Origin: [Actinomadura] parvosata subsp. kistnae
GTDB lineage: Bacteria > Actinomycetota > Actinomycetes > Streptosporangiales > Streptosporangiaceae
Reading direction: 5' to 3'
Assembly (NCBI RefSeq): GCF_900323885.1
Contig: NZ_OOHJ01000022.1
Coordinates: forward strand, 1,612,001-1,676,000
Length of the DNA: 64,000 nucleotides
Made by a program: the position numbers and the translations under genes. The notes beneath the pieces were generated by a model. The model worked only from the letters and a program-made list of their open reading frames with translations, was not told the origin of the DNA and ran no database searches. Shown here piece after piece: positions 9,033 through 19,083 of this stretch (position 1 is the first letter of the stretch; each line of letters begins with the position of its first letter).

Positions 9033-10537
9033 CACGCCACCGGCTCCACGATGGGCAGCACCGGCGTGTCGGCCGCGCGGACCAGGCGCGGCCCGTCCGG
9101 GCCGTAGACCTCGCGTGGCTCGGGGAACAGGCCCAGCAGCACCAGGTAGAGCAGCCCGGCCACGGCCAGGCCGACCGGGAGCGAGATGTCCACCCCGCCG
9201 GCCAGGTCACCGAGCGGCCCGACGAACTGGCCCGGCAGGTTGACGAACATCAGCGCCAGCCCGGCCGAGACGAGCCAGGCGCTCAGCCCGCGCCAGTTCC
9301 AGCCGTGCGTGAACCAGTAGCGGCCGCCGCGCTGGCGCCGGTTGAACACCTGCAGCGCCTCCGGGTCGTACCAGCCACGCCGCGTCACGTAGCCGAGCAT
9401 CATGATCACCATCCAGGGTGCCGTACACGTGATGATCAGTGTGGCGAACGTCGAGATGCTCTGCGTGAGGTTCGCCGCGAAACGCCCGATGAAGATGAAC
9501 ACGATCGACAGCGTGCCGATGAACACCGTCGCCTGCACCCGGGAGAAGCGCGGGAAGACGCTGGAGAAGTCCAGGCCGGTGCCGTACAGCGAGGTCGTGC
9601 CGGTCGACATGCCGCCGATCAGCGCGATGAGGCACACGGGCACGAAGTACCACCCCGGCGAGACCGCCAGCAGGCCGCCGACGTAGTTGGGGGCGGCCGG
9701 GTCCACGTACTCGGCGGCCTTCGCCGCGATGATCGAGGCCGTGGACAGGCCGAAGAAGAACGGCAGGATCGTGGCCGCCTGCGACAGGAACGCCGCCGCC
9801 ATCACCCGCCGGCGCGGCGTGCTCGCCGGGATGTAGCGGGACCAGTCGCCCAGGAAGGCGCCGAACGAGACCGGGTTCGACAACACGATCAGCGCCGCGC
9901 CGATGAACGAGGGCCAGAACAACGCCTCACCCGGCTTGACCGTGCCGGTGTACGACGGGTCGAAGTCGCCCGCGAAGGCGAACACGCCCAGCACGAACAG
10001 CAGCGACGCCGCCGCCACCGCGATCTTGTTCACGAACAGCATGAAACGGAAGCCGTACACGCAGACGACGAGCACCAGGACGGCGAAGATCCCGTACGCG
10101 ATCCCATACGACAGATCGCCGTCCGGCAGCCCCACGAGCCGGTGCGCGCCGCCCACGAGCGCGTCGCCCGACGACCACACCGAGATCGAGAAGAACGCGA
10201 TCGCGGTCAGCAGCGACAGGAACGAGCCCACGATCCGGCCGTGCACGCCCAGGTGCGCGGAGGAGGAGACGGCGTTGTTGGTGCCGTTCAGCGGCCCGAA
10301 CAGCGACAGCGGCGCCAGGATCAGCGCCCCCGCCACCAGCCCGAGCACGGTCGCGGCCAGGCCGTGCCAGAACGACAGGCCGAACAGGATGGGGAAGGCG
10401 CCGAGCACGCACGTAGCGAACGTGTTGGCGCCGCCGAAGGCGACCCTGAACAGGTCGACGGGGCGGGCGGTGCGGTCGGCGTCGGGGATGCGCTCGACGC
10501 CGTACGTCTCGATCTCGGTGATGGAGGTGCCGCTCAT
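9032..10537 (-). CDS. NCS1 family purine/cytosine-type permease
   Basis: A 501-residue integral membrane protein with about twelve hydrophobic segments, typical of nucleobase:cation symporter-1 carriers (PF02133). The N-terminus has the usual DLFRVAFGGANTFATCVLGA region, and NPVSFGAFLGDWSRYIP is a family-type segment. Substrates in the family include cytosine, purines, hydantoins and allantoin. The start ATG overlaps the stop of the ureohydrolase gene by 4 nt, so the two are coupled. A PucR-type regulator nearby fits a purine or ureide substrate; agmatinase next door would instead suggest a guanidino compound. Confidence 0.87.
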   Translation of the reverse strand: MSGTSITEIETYGVERIPDADRTARPVDLFRVAFGGANTFATCVLGAFPILFGLSFWHGLAATVLGLVAGALILAPLSLFGPLNGTNNAVSSSAHLGVHGRIVGSFLSLLTAIAFFSISVWSSGDALVGGAHRLVGLPDGDLSYGIAYGIFAVLVLVVCVYGFRFMLFVNKIAVAAASLLFVLGVFAFAGDFDPSYTGTVKPGEALFWPSFIGAALIVLSNPVSFGAFLGDWSRYIPASTPRRRVMAAAFLSQAATILPFFFGLSTASIIAAKAAEYVDPAAPNYVGGLLAVSPGWYFVPVCLIALIGGMSTGTTSLYGTGLDFSSVFPRFSRVQATVFIGTLSIVFIFIGRFAANLTQSISTFATLIITCTAPWMVIMMLGYVTRRGWYDPEALQVFNRRQRGGRYWFTHGWNWRGLSAWLVSAGLALMFVNLPGQFVGPLGDLAGGVDISLPVGLAVAGLLYLVLLGLFPEPREVYGPDGPRLVRAADTPVLPIVEPVA

Positions 10538-11466
10538 GTCTTCTCCTGGAGGGCGAGCAGGCTGACGAGGTCGTATGCCACGTGGGAGGCGGCGATCGAG
10601 GTGATCTCCGCGTGGTCGTAGGCCGGGGCCACCTCGACCACGTCGGCCCCGACCAGGTTGAGCCCGGCCAGGCCGCGCAGGATCTCCAGCAGCTCGCGGC
10701 TGGTGAGCCCGCCCGCCTCGGGGGTGCCCGTGCCGGGGGCGTGCGCCGGGTCGAGCACGTCGATGTCGACCGACAGGTAGAGAGGACGGTCGCCGACCCG
10801 CTGCCGCAGCAGGTCGATCACCTCGTCCAGGCCGCGCCGCAGCACGTCGGCCGCCGTCACGATGCCGAACCCGAGCCGCCGGTCCTCCTCCAGGTCCTTC
10901 TTGCCGTAGAGGGAGCCCCTGATGCCGACGTGGCTGAGCGCCTCGGTGTCGAGGATGCCCTCCTCGACCGCCCGCCGGAACGGGGTGCCGTGCGTGTACT
11001 CGGCGCCGAAGTAGGTGTCCCACGTGTCGAGGTGCGCGTCGAAGTGCACCAGCGCCACGGGGCCGTGCTTCCTGGCCGCCGAGCGCAGCAGCGGCAGCGC
11101 GATCGTGTGGTCGCCGCCGATCGTGACGAGCCTGGCGTCCAGGTCGTCGGCCGCGCCCTCGATGGTCTCGATGGCGGCGCCGATGTCGAACGGGTTGACC
11201 GCGATGTCGCCGGCGTCGGCGACCTGCACCCGCTCGAACGGGGACACGTCCAGGCCCGGGTGGTAGGGCCGCAGCAGCCGGGACGCCTCGCGTACCGCCG
11301 CCGGGCCGAACCTGGCGCCGGGCCGGTAGGAGACGCCGGTGTCGAAGGGCACGCCCACCACCGCCACGCCGGCCCGCTCCACCTGGTCGAGGCGGGGCAG
11401 GCGGGCGAAGGTGGCGGGGCCCGCGAAACGCGGGACCTTGCTGGAGTCGACAGGGCCGAGAGTCAT
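10534..11466 (-). CDS. agmatinase / ureohydrolase family protein
   Basis: A 310-residue arginase-fold binuclear manganese enzyme. Metal ligands are visible in GGDH (117-120), DAHLD (143-147) and SVDIDVLDP (232-240). The family releases urea from agmatine, guanidinobutyrate, guanidinopropionate or formiminoglutamate. Agmatine would yield putrescine, which the neighbouring operon can degrade; guanidinobutyrate would yield GABA. The adjacent NCS1 carrier and PucR-type regulator leave the exact substrate open. First gene of a three-gene operon divergent from the regulator. Confidence 0.88.
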   Translation of the reverse strand: MTLGPVDSSKVPRFAGPATFARLPRLDQVERAGVAVVGVPFDTGVSYRPGARFGPAAVREASRLLRPYHPGLDVSPFERVQVADAGDIAVNPFDIGAAIETIEGAADDLDARLVTIGGDHTIALPLLRSAARKHGPVALVHFDAHLDTWDTYFGAEYTHGTPFRRAVEEGILDTEALSHVGIRGSLYGKKDLEEDRRLGFGIVTAADVLRRGLDEVIDLLRQRVGDRPLYLSVDIDVLDPAHAPGTGTPEAGGLTSRELLEILRGLAGLNLVGADVVEVAPAYDHAEITSIAASHVAYDLVSLLALQEKT

Positions 11467-11536
11467 GCGCCTCAGTGTTCGTCATGGCTCTGACCTGCGG
11501 CAATTGTGGTCGTCACGAAGTATTACGGTGTGTGTT

Positions 11537-12993
11537 GTGGCCGAGCACAAACTCACCGTGGAGGATCTCCTCCGCTCCCCCGCCCTCCAGCTCCGCGTGC
11601 TCGCCGGCGAGGCCGGGCTGTCCCGCTCGGTCTCGTGGGCGCACGTGAGCGAGCTCGACGACCCGACGCCCTGGCTGCTCGGGGCCGAGGTCATCATGAC
11701 GACCGGCATCGGCGTGCCCCGTTCGGCCGCCCGGCAGCGGGCCTACCTGGAACGCCTCGACGACGCCGGCGTCTCCGCGCTGGCCCTGTCGGCCCAGCTG
11801 CACGTGCCGCCGCTGCACCCCGCCTTCTTCGAGGCCGCCGAGGAGCGCGGCATGCCGGTGCTGGAGGTGCCGCTGGCGGTGCCGTTCATCGCGATCGCGC
11901 AGGAGGTCGCGGCGGCGCTCCAGGAGGACGCCAGCCACCGCCTCGGCGCCCAGCTCCAGGTGTTCGGCGCGCTGCGCTGGCTGGCCACCGAAGACCTCGA
12001 CACCGCCACCCTCTTCAAGCGCCTGGAGCGCCTGTCCGGCTACGACGTCTACCTGTCCACCCCGTCAGGACGCCCCCTCCTGCCCGGCGTCCCCGCTCCC
12101 GCGCCGTCCGTCCTGCCCGCCACCTTCGACGCCCCGCCCACCATCCCCGGCGGCTTCGTCCTGCCCGTCTCCGCGCCCGGCGGCCCCGCCGGCTACCTCG
12201 TCGCCTTCGAACGCGAGGGCGCCCGCCCCGCCGGCCTCGCCGTCGTCCAGCACATCGCCACGGTCGCCGCCCTCCAGGTCGCGATGGCCAGGCACGAGCG
12301 CGAGACCCTGCGCAGGGAAGGCGCGGAAACGCTGGCCGAGCTCCTCCAGGACCTCCTCGACCCGCCCGCCGCGCGCCGCCGCCTGGCCCGCCTCGGCCTG
12401 CCCCTGGACACCGACACGGCGCTGATCGTCGTGCGCGGCGCCCCCGACGACGCCCTGCGCCGCGCCCTCGACGACCACCCGCACCTCATGCTGCGCCGCG
12501 GCGACGACCACTACCTCCTCGGCCCGCCCTCCCTCGGCCCGGCCGCGGCCGCCGTCCCGGGAGCCGCCGCCGGCATGAGCCGCCCCTTCCCGCCCGGCGA
12601 ACCCCTGCGCGTGGCCCAGCGCGAGGCCGCCTGGGCCGCCACCCACGCCGCGGAGTCGGGCGGGGGCTCGTCACGTACGGCGACGACACGACCGGCCGCT
12701 GGCTCCCCGAGGACCGCGCCACGCTGACCGCGCTGGTCGAGTACGTGCTCGGCAAAGTGATCGCCTACGACGCCGCGCACCGGTCGCACCTGCTGGTCTC
12801 CGTACGCACCTGGCTGGAGCACAACCGCCGGATGGGCGAGGCCGCCGCGGCCCTGCACGTCCATCCCAACACGCTCGCCTACCGGTTGCGCCGGTTCAGC
12901 GAGCTGAGCGGCAGGGACCTGGACTCCAGCGCGGCCTTCGCCGAGGTCTGGCTGGCCATCCGCGCGGCCCGCCAGCTCGGCCTCAGCACCTGA
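11537..12993 (+). pseudogene. PucR family transcriptional regulator, interrupted by a frameshift
   Basis: The first part (GTG 11537 to about 12662) carries the PucR N-terminal domain (VEDLLRSPALQLRVLAGEAG) and a central linker domain. The C-terminal helix-turn-helix (EHNRRMGEAAAALHVHPNTL, then AYRLRRFSELSGRDL) is intact but lies in another frame. The switch falls at the G5 run 12662-12666: one more G would give GGLVTYGDD and restore a normal protein of about 485 residues. PucR-type proteins regulate purine or amino-acid catabolic genes; the divergent agmatinase/NCS1/cyclase operon is the likely target. Either a real pseudogene or a sequencing undercall. Its 3' end overlaps the mannosidase 3' end by 11 nt. 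Confidence 0.85.
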
Positions 12994-15714
12994 GCTGCAC
13001 CGTGGCGATCTCCCAGGCCCCGAGGGGAAGCCTGAGCGTGCCGTCGGTGACCGGGAGGGGGTCGCCGGGGCGGCCGCGCAGGTCGGCGTGGCGGGCCTCG
13101 GCGAAGCGCCCGGTGACGATCGCCTCCGTGGCGTCGAGGGTGAGGGCCACGACGCGTAGCTCCTGCCACCCGTCGCGCTCGCGCAGCGAGGTCATCACGA
13201 CGCCGTCCCCGCTCACCTCCAGCCCCGCCTCGGGCGCGGGCAGGGGCAGGTACGGCTCGCCGAGCCCCGGCACCACGAGCAGGTCGTGGCGGAACGCCTC
13301 CGCCTGCGGCACCACCTCGCGCCACGACCCCTGGTACGGCATCAGCGCCAAGCTCACCGTGCGCGGCCCGCGCGACTGGGCGGCGGGGGTGGGCAGCTGG
13401 GGCCGGCGGGTTCGGGGCGCAGGGCGTTGCGGTTGCGGGAGAGGTAGCCGGTCGAGCGCAGCAGCGTGAGCGCCAGCTCGCCGTCCGCCAGCTCGTACTC
13501 GGTCACGTGCTCCAGCAGCGCCGCCACGCCTCCGGCGGCCACCCACGACGAGGCGGGGAAGGTGGGCAGCGGGGTCTCGCCGCAGCCGCCCTCCGCGGTG
13601 AGCCCGCGGGTGACGACGGCGAACTGGCCCTCGGCGTGGGAGCACGTGGCGGGCTGCGGCAGCGGGACGTGCAGGCGTACCCGGTGGTCGGCGCAGCGGT
13701 TGTCGAAGTCCACCCGCAGCCGGACGAACGGCTCGCCGGCGCGCAGCTCGACCCGGGTGGTGACGGTGATCTCCTCCATCCTGGTGGCGCGCGTCCCGGC
13801 AGGCACCTCGGGGGTGTCGTAGGGGTCCTCGCCGGAGGCCGGCCACAGGTAGGTGCGGCGCACGTCCACCATGGCCGTGAGCGGGCCGGTGCAGATCAGC
13901 TCCGCCTCCACCGCGACGGGCTCCGACACGGTCTCGTCGGTGGCGGGCGGCGCGTAGTTGTAGGTGTCGCCGACGTCGCCGCCGTCGACGACGCGGGCCG
14001 CGCCGGTGACGGTGGTGCCGTCCTGGCCGACCAGCGTCAGGGTGCCGTCGGGGGCGATGGTGACCCGCAGGAGGCCGTTGTCCAGCACCTGTTCGTCACC
14101 GCGCACCGGCAGGGGGGCCGAGTCGCTGCTGAGCCAGCAGGACGGGTCGTGCATGCCGGGCAGGCGCTCGACGCCGTCCTCCTCGGCGTGGACCTGCTCG
14201 CGCGGCCCCGGGCGCAGGCTCGTGTGGCCGAGGGGCGGGGCCTGCACCATGGCGGCCACGGTGCGGCGGGGCTGGGCGACGATGCGGACGCGGGTCACGC
14301 CGTCGAGGGCGCCGCGCAGGTCGTTGACGTCGAACGCCACCGACGGCTCCCTGGCCACGGTGAACGTCAGCGTGCCGTCCTCGACGGCCAAGCCCGCGAC
14401 GTGCCGGCCGTACAGCTCGGTGCCGTGGACGAAGGTGAGCGCGGTGGCCGGGTCCATCTCCTCGTCGAGCAGCAGCGTGGGCGCGTACTCGAGGGGCTGC
14501 ACGGGCACCACCGCGCCCGAGGGGTCCAGCAGGGGGTCGTTGCCGGGCATGTCGACGATGACGACGCCGCGCCGGGCCGCGGGGGTGGGGTTCACGATGA
14601 GCACGCCGTCGGACGGCACGGAGCGCGCCAGCCGGGAGGTGACCAGGTCGCGGACGGCCTGGCCGAGGTGCTCGGCCTCGGCGATGCGGGCGGCGACCTG
14701 CTGGGCGGTCTCGTCCACGCCGCAGCCGGTCACGGAGTCGTGGCCGCTGGCGTCCACGAGCCGCCACCAGGCCATGTCGAGGAAGCGGCCGGGCCACTCC
14801 GAGCCCCACAGCGTGGCCAGCGGCTCGGCGTAGCGCTCGACCATGCGCTCGGCGCGGCTCATGGCCTGCTTGAGGTTGGGGCGGATGGAGATGACGCCGG
14901 GCAGGATGTTGGCGCGGGCGTGGGAGCGCAGCTCGCCGTGCACCTGCGGGAGGCCGTCCACCTCCCCATCAGATGTGCCGATATATCCGGACAAGGTGTC
15001 CATGCGGGCGCTGATCGTGGCCACCATGTCCGGCAGCCCCCGCACCGGCGCCGAGTGGTCGGTGCCGTACATCGCCAGCAGCGGCCCCTCGGGCCCGTGC
15101 CACTCGCGCATCGTGCGCACGAACCCCGCCGCCCGCTCCGCCAGCCCCTCCCCCTCGGAGAACAGGTAGGCCCCGTTGCCGTAGCCGCCCGCCGGCAGGT
15201 ACTGCGTGCGCACCGCCGTGCCGTCGGGCGCCACCCAGGCGAAGACGTCGGTGGTGACGGCCGACGGGACGCCCCGGTAGACGCAGGCGTGCGTCAGCCC
15301 GGCCTTGCGCAGGATCTGCGGCATCTGCGCCGTGTGGCCGAACATGTCGGGCAGGTAGCCGACCGGCATGGCGCCGCCCAACCGGTCCGCCCTGGCCATG
15401 CCCAGCTCCAGGTTGCGGATGATGTTCTCGCCGGAGCAGAGGAACTCGTCCAGCAGGATCTGCCACGGCCCCACCGCCAGCCGCCCCGACCTCACCAGCG
15501 CCGCCACCCGGTCGCGGTTCTCCGGGCGCACCTCCAGGTAGTCGTCCACGCAGGCGAGCTGCCCGTCGAGGGTGAAGTGGTAGGCGGGCTCGCGCTCCAT
15601 CGTGTCGAGCACCTCGTCCAGCAGCGCGACCAGCCGGAGCCTGAAGCGCTGGAAGGGCTCGTACCACTCGCGGTCCCAGTGGGTGTGCGGGACGACGACG
15701 ATCTCCGTGCTCAC
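12983..15714 (-). pseudogene. GH38 alpha-mannosidase, interrupted by a frameshift near the 3' end
   Basis: A glycoside hydrolase family 38 enzyme of about 910 residues if the frame is restored. The N-terminal catalytic domain starts VVVPHTHWDREWYEPF; HTHWD supplies zinc ligands, and the segment YLPDMFGHTAQMPQIL carries further active-site residues. The C-terminal beta domain continues in the original frame to about 13402, then moves to another frame (QLPTPAAQSRGPRTVSLALM onwards). One more base in the 4-nt run 13399-13402 would rejoin the two. GTG start overlaps the Gfo/Idh stop by 4 nt. Family enzymes cleave alpha-linked mannose; here the aglycone may be inositol (inference). Confidence 0.88.
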
Positions 15715-16790
15715 GCTGCCTCGCCTCCCAGCGGCAGACCACGCAGGACGGCGTAGCGCGCGGCGATGCGCTGCGCCGTGACGATGTCCTCAAGACCCCC
15801 GTGCACGTCGGTGAGCGGCGGCTTGCCGGCGTTCACGTAAGCGTGGAAAGCCGCCAGTTGCACCTCGAACGCCTCCGTCACGTCCCGCCAGTGCGTCCGG
15901 CTCTCGCCCCCGGACACGACGGTGAGCGTGGTCGGGGCGTTCATCAGGTACGGCGAGGGGAAGACCAGCTCCAGCGAGCCCCCGTCGTGGTGGATGGCCA
16001 CGGTCTCCCGGTAGGCGGGGTAGTCGTGCAGGTAGTGCCAGCGGATGGAGAAGCGGCCCCGTACCGGCAGCGGGCCGGAGATCTCGATGGAGCCGGGCGG
16101 CGGCCCCCACGTCTCGACGTAAGAGATCTCGGCGGGAGAGCCGGTGAAGCGGCGCAGCAGCGACAGGTCGTGGCAGATCGAGCCGAGCGCCACCCCGTAC
16201 AGGTCGCGCACCTCCCGGGGGGCCCGCTCGCCCAGCGCCCGCGACACCAGCGCGTCCTCGTCCGCCCGCAGCGAGGCGAGCAGGCCGGCGTCCACGTCGG
16301 CGGCGCGGGTCAGGTTCGCGAACGCGAGCTGCGACTCGGCGCTCGGATGCAGCACGGTCACCTCGACCGACCTGATCACCTCGGGCCCGCCCAGCTCGGC
16401 CAGCAGCTCCTCGGCCCGGCGCACGGCCGGGTCGTACTGCTTCATGTAGGCGACCATCAGCCGCCCCTCCGGCAGCGCCGCCACCTCGGCCCTGGTCAGC
16501 GCCAGCGGCTTCTCGCAGAGCACGGCGTACCCGGCGGACAGCGCCTGGCGGACGGTCTCGCCGTGCGAGCCGGACGCCAGCACGACGACGGCCTCGAACC
16601 CGCCGCCGGCCAGCATCTCCGCCACCGACGTGTACCGCCGCGCGGCCCCCAGCCGCTCGCCCACGGCGTCGGCGAGCGTGGGTGACAGGTCGCAGACGGC
16701 GCTCACCTCGAACAGGTCCCGCCGCCGCGACAGCAGCGGCACGTAGACGGCCTGCGTGACCGCGCCGCAGCCCACAAGAGCGATTCTCAA
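15711..16790 (-). CDS. Gfo/Idh/MocA family oxidoreductase (possible inositol dehydrogenase)
   Basis: A 359-residue NAD(P)-dependent sugar dehydrogenase. The Rossmann fold begins at once with IALVGCGAVTQ; the catalytic Lys is in the family motif CEKPLAL near residue 95, and a later SICHDLSLL supplies the conserved Asp. In an iol cluster it is the best candidate for oxidising myo-inositol to 2-keto-myo-inositol (IolG role); alternatively it makes a 3-keto glycoside. TTG start at 16790 overlaps the previous stop as TTGA. Exact substrate is not readable from sequence. Confidence 0.85.
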   Translation of the reverse strand: MRIALVGCGAVTQAVYVPLLSRRRDLFEVSAVCDLSPTLADAVGERLGAARRYTSVAEMLAGGGFEAVVVLASGSHGETVRQALSAGYAVLCEKPLALTRAEVAALPEGRLMVAYMKQYDPAVRRAEELLAELGGPEVIRSVEVTVLHPSAESQLAFANLTRAADVDAGLLASLRADEDALVSRALGERAPREVRDLYGVALGSICHDLSLLRRFTGSPAEISYVETWGPPPGSIEISGPLPVRGRFSIRWHYLHDYPAYRETVAIHHDGGSLELVFPSPYLMNAPTTLTVVSGGESRTHWRDVTEAFEVQLAAFHAYVNAGKPPLTDVHGGLEDIVTAQRIAARYAVLRGLPLGGEAA

Positions 16791-17680
16791 AGCCCCAAGT
16801 CCTTCAGTTTCCGGCGGTTGGCCGCCTGGTCCGCGATGTTCTGGGCGACGGTGCGCCGCCCTGGCAGGGTGTCCTGCTCGATGACGATCCAGCCCGCGTA
16901 GCCGATCTCGTCGAGCGTGCGCACCACGGCCGGCAGGTCCAGCTCGCCCTCGCCGAGCGGGGCGAACCCGCCGCGGCCCATCAGCTCGCGCAGGTCCACG
17001 CCGTCGTCGAGGGCGCGGGCGAGGACGGCGGTGTCGCCGTCCTTGATGTGCACGTGCCCGACCCGCTCCGACCAGGCGCGCAGCGCGGCGACCGGGTCTC
17101 CGCCGGCCAGCAGCAGGTGCCCGGTGTCCAGGCAGAGCTGCACGTCGGTCAGCTCCAGCAGTCGCTCGACGTCGTCGGGCGTCTCGACGTGCGTGCCGAG
17201 GTGGTGGTGGAAGGCGGGCTCGAACCCGCGCGCGCGGCACCGCTCGGTCGCGTCCTGGATGCGGGCGGCGAACGCGGGCCATTCGGCGGCCGGCAGCCCT
17301 GGAGCGGTCCCGCCGGGCCGCGCGAACCGTTCCGGCGTGCCAGGGCAGGCGATCGTGGGGCGCGGCGGGAGGTCCCCGGCGGGCGCGGCGGCGAACACGT
17401 CCAGCGCCGCCGTCAGCGTGGGCAGCGCCTTCTCGTACGCGTCCGCGTCGTGGAAGGGCAGGTCCACCCAGCCGCCACAGAGCAGCAGCCCGGCCCCGCT
17501 CAGCCGCTCGCGCAGCTCGGAGCCCGTGCCCAGGTAGCCGATCGGGCCGGAGTCGATGCCCTCGTAGCCGGCCTCGGCCAGCGCGCGGACCATCTCGTCG
17601 GGCGTCAGCGGCGGCGGGCCGTCGCTCAGCTCGAACACGCCGAAGCTCACGGGGGCGTTGGCGACTTTCCTCACGCGCAT
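16787..17680 (-). CDS. sugar phosphate isomerase/epimerase-type TIM barrel, IolE-like
   Basis: A 297-residue AP-endonuclease-2-fold TIM barrel (PF01261). Candidate metal ligands are in CLDTGHLLL, VGHVHIKDGD and the final WIVIEQDT. The start NAPVSFGVFEL resembles inosose dehydratases and isomerases of inositol catabolism. Likely step: dehydration of 2-keto-myo-inositol (IolE) or isomerisation to another inosose (IolI). ATG at 17680 lies inside the end of the PHP gene (10-nt overlap) and has GAGGTGA 7 nt upstream; GTG at 17674 is also possible. Confidence 0.82.
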   Translation of the reverse strand: MRVRKVANAPVSFGVFELSDGPPPLTPDEMVRALAEAGYEGIDSGPIGYLGTGSELRERLSGAGLLLCGGWVDLPFHDADAYEKALPTLTAALDVFAAAPAGDLPPRPTIACPGTPERFARPGGTAPGLPAAEWPAFAARIQDATERCRARGFEPAFHHHLGTHVETPDDVERLLELTDVQLCLDTGHLLLAGGDPVAALRAWSERVGHVHIKDGDTAVLARALDDGVDLRELMGRGGFAPLGEGELDLPAVVRTLDEIGYAGWIVIEQDTLPGRRTVAQNIADQAANRRKLKDLGL

Positions 17681-18852
17681 AGGGCGATCACCTCGTTCTC
17701 GTAGGTCTCCAGCCGGTGCGGGCCGTCGATGGCCGGCAAGAGGGCGCGCTCGCCGCGGACCACCTGCCGGGTGCCGTCGGGGCGGACGAGCACCAGGCCG
17801 TCCGCGTCGAGGGCGATCAGCTCGTCGCCCAGCCTGAGCAGCAGCGGCCCGTCGGGGCCGGTGGACACGGCGGTGCGGCCGGCGCGCACGCCGTCGAGCA
17901 CCGCGGCGGGGTCCTCGGCCAGCACCCACGTGGTGGGCGTGCCGGGCAGGCCGTCGGAGCCGTGCTGGTGGAAGTCGCTGCCGCCGATCGCGATCACGTC
18001 GTCGCGCCAGGCGTCGGCCCAGGCCAGCGGCGCGCCCCAGCGGCGGTCCCACCAGCCGGAGCTCCACACCTCGGCCACGCGGGGCCGCCGGGTGATCGGC
18101 AGCAGCCAGGCGCAGTCGGCGCCGAGCGGGTGGTTGACGGAGATCAGGCCGCCCGCCCGCTCGGCGTGCTCCACCCAGGAGTCGGCGGGCTCGCGGAAGT
18201 CCACCCAGCCGACCTCGCCGAACACGTTCGCGTGGCCCCGGTCGGTGGTGACCTCCTGGCCGGGGATGAGCGTGATGTCCCGGCCGGCCCCGGCCAGCCA
18301 GGGGTGGTGGCTGATCGTGTTGTGGTCGGTGACGGCCAGGAAGTCGAGGCCGCGCCCGCGGGCCAGCTCGGCCAGCTCGGCGACGGTCAGGCTGCCGTCG
18401 CTGTGCACGGTGTGGGCGTGGAAGTCGCCCGCGTACCAGCGCAGACCCTCCAGATCCGGGATCGCCCTGCGCGGCGGCCGCTCGCCGCGCGGCGGCTCAG
18501 CCGCCTCGACGGGCTCGGGCGGCGGGGTGCGGTGCACGGAGACGTCCAGCGTGTAGTCCAGCCCCTGCGGCGGGATGCGGTGCAGGCGCAGCCACACGTG
18601 CCAGGTGCCCGGCTCGGGCTCGCCCGGCAGGTAGCCGGGGGTCGCCCAGGCGGGGCCGATCGTGTACGTGTCGCGCGCCCCGCCCGACCAGCCGCGGAAG
18701 CCGCCCGGCCCCGCGCACCCGAGGTCGATGACGCCCTGGGAGCGGTCGTAGGAGAGCCGCACCGTGACGGCCGCGGCGCCCGCGGGCACCTCGAAGGGCA
18801 CTTCCCGCAGGGATCGTGCCAGCCGGTCGTCGAGGCTCCAGTGTCCGTTCAC
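17671..18852 (-). CDS. PHP domain / CehA-McbA-type metallohydrolase
   Basis: A 393-residue protein in two parts. Residues 1-140 form a beta-rich domain (NGHWSLDDRLARSLREVPF onwards). The rest is a PHP phosphoesterase-like metal site: DFHAHTVHSDG, then AVTDHNTI, IPGQEVTT, VNHPLG and a final IGGSDFHQH. Family members hydrolyse phosphate, phosphonate or carbamate esters. First gene of the minus arm of the iol locus. GTG at 18852 is chosen because GGGAGG lies 7 nt upstream; ATG at 18918 has no good ribosome site. Its substrate may be an inositol phosphate or glycan phosphate (inference). Confidence 0.85.
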   Translation of the reverse strand: MNGHWSLDDRLARSLREVPFEVPAGAAAVTVRLSYDRSQGVIDLGCAGPGGFRGWSGGARDTYTIGPAWATPGYLPGEPEPGTWHVWLRLHRIPPQGLDYTLDVSVHRTPPPEPVEAAEPPRGERPPRRAIPDLEGLRWYAGDFHAHTVHSDGSLTVAELAELARGRGLDFLAVTDHNTISHHPWLAGAGRDITLIPGQEVTTDRGHANVFGEVGWVDFREPADSWVEHAERAGGLISVNHPLGADCAWLLPITRRPRVAEVWSSGWWDRRWGAPLAWADAWRDDVIAIGGSDFHQHGSDGLPGTPTTWVLAEDPAAVLDGVRAGRTAVSTGPDGPLLLRLGDELIALDADGLVLVRPDGTRQVVRGERALLPAIDGPHRLETYENEVIALCA

Positions 18853-19021
18853 CGTGCGGCCTCCCTTGCCGGAGTCGGGATCGAGGGAGAGCTTGGTCTT
18901 GTACCGCTCTTCGTCCATGTCTTGGGGCGCGTCTTGGGGAATGTACGTTGCCGTGACGTCCTTCCCCTTCGCTGTACCAGCAAAGCCACACCCTTTGGTG
19001 AGGAGGCACACAACGCCCAAT

Positions 19022-19033
19022 ATGTCATGACAT
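19022..19033. promoter_or_regulatory. candidate operator 1 (palindrome ATGTCATGACAT)
   Basis: A perfect 12-bp palindrome in the 285-bp gap between the divergent iol arms. Its 10-bp core TGTCATGACA recurs 61 bp downstream. The core geometry (GTC...GAC inverted half sites) suits a GntR-type dimer. No regulator gene is adjacent. Confidence 0.65.
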
Positions 19034-19083
19034 GAAGATGACGTAAAGTCCGTCCGTAACTCCTCAGGGAGTAGACATATGCA

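Noticed and set aside
12662..12666. Programmed frameshifting in the PucR-type gene
   Set aside because: The site lacks a classical slippery heptamer with a downstream structure that I can see, and three other genes show the same one-base loss, so an error or decay is simpler.
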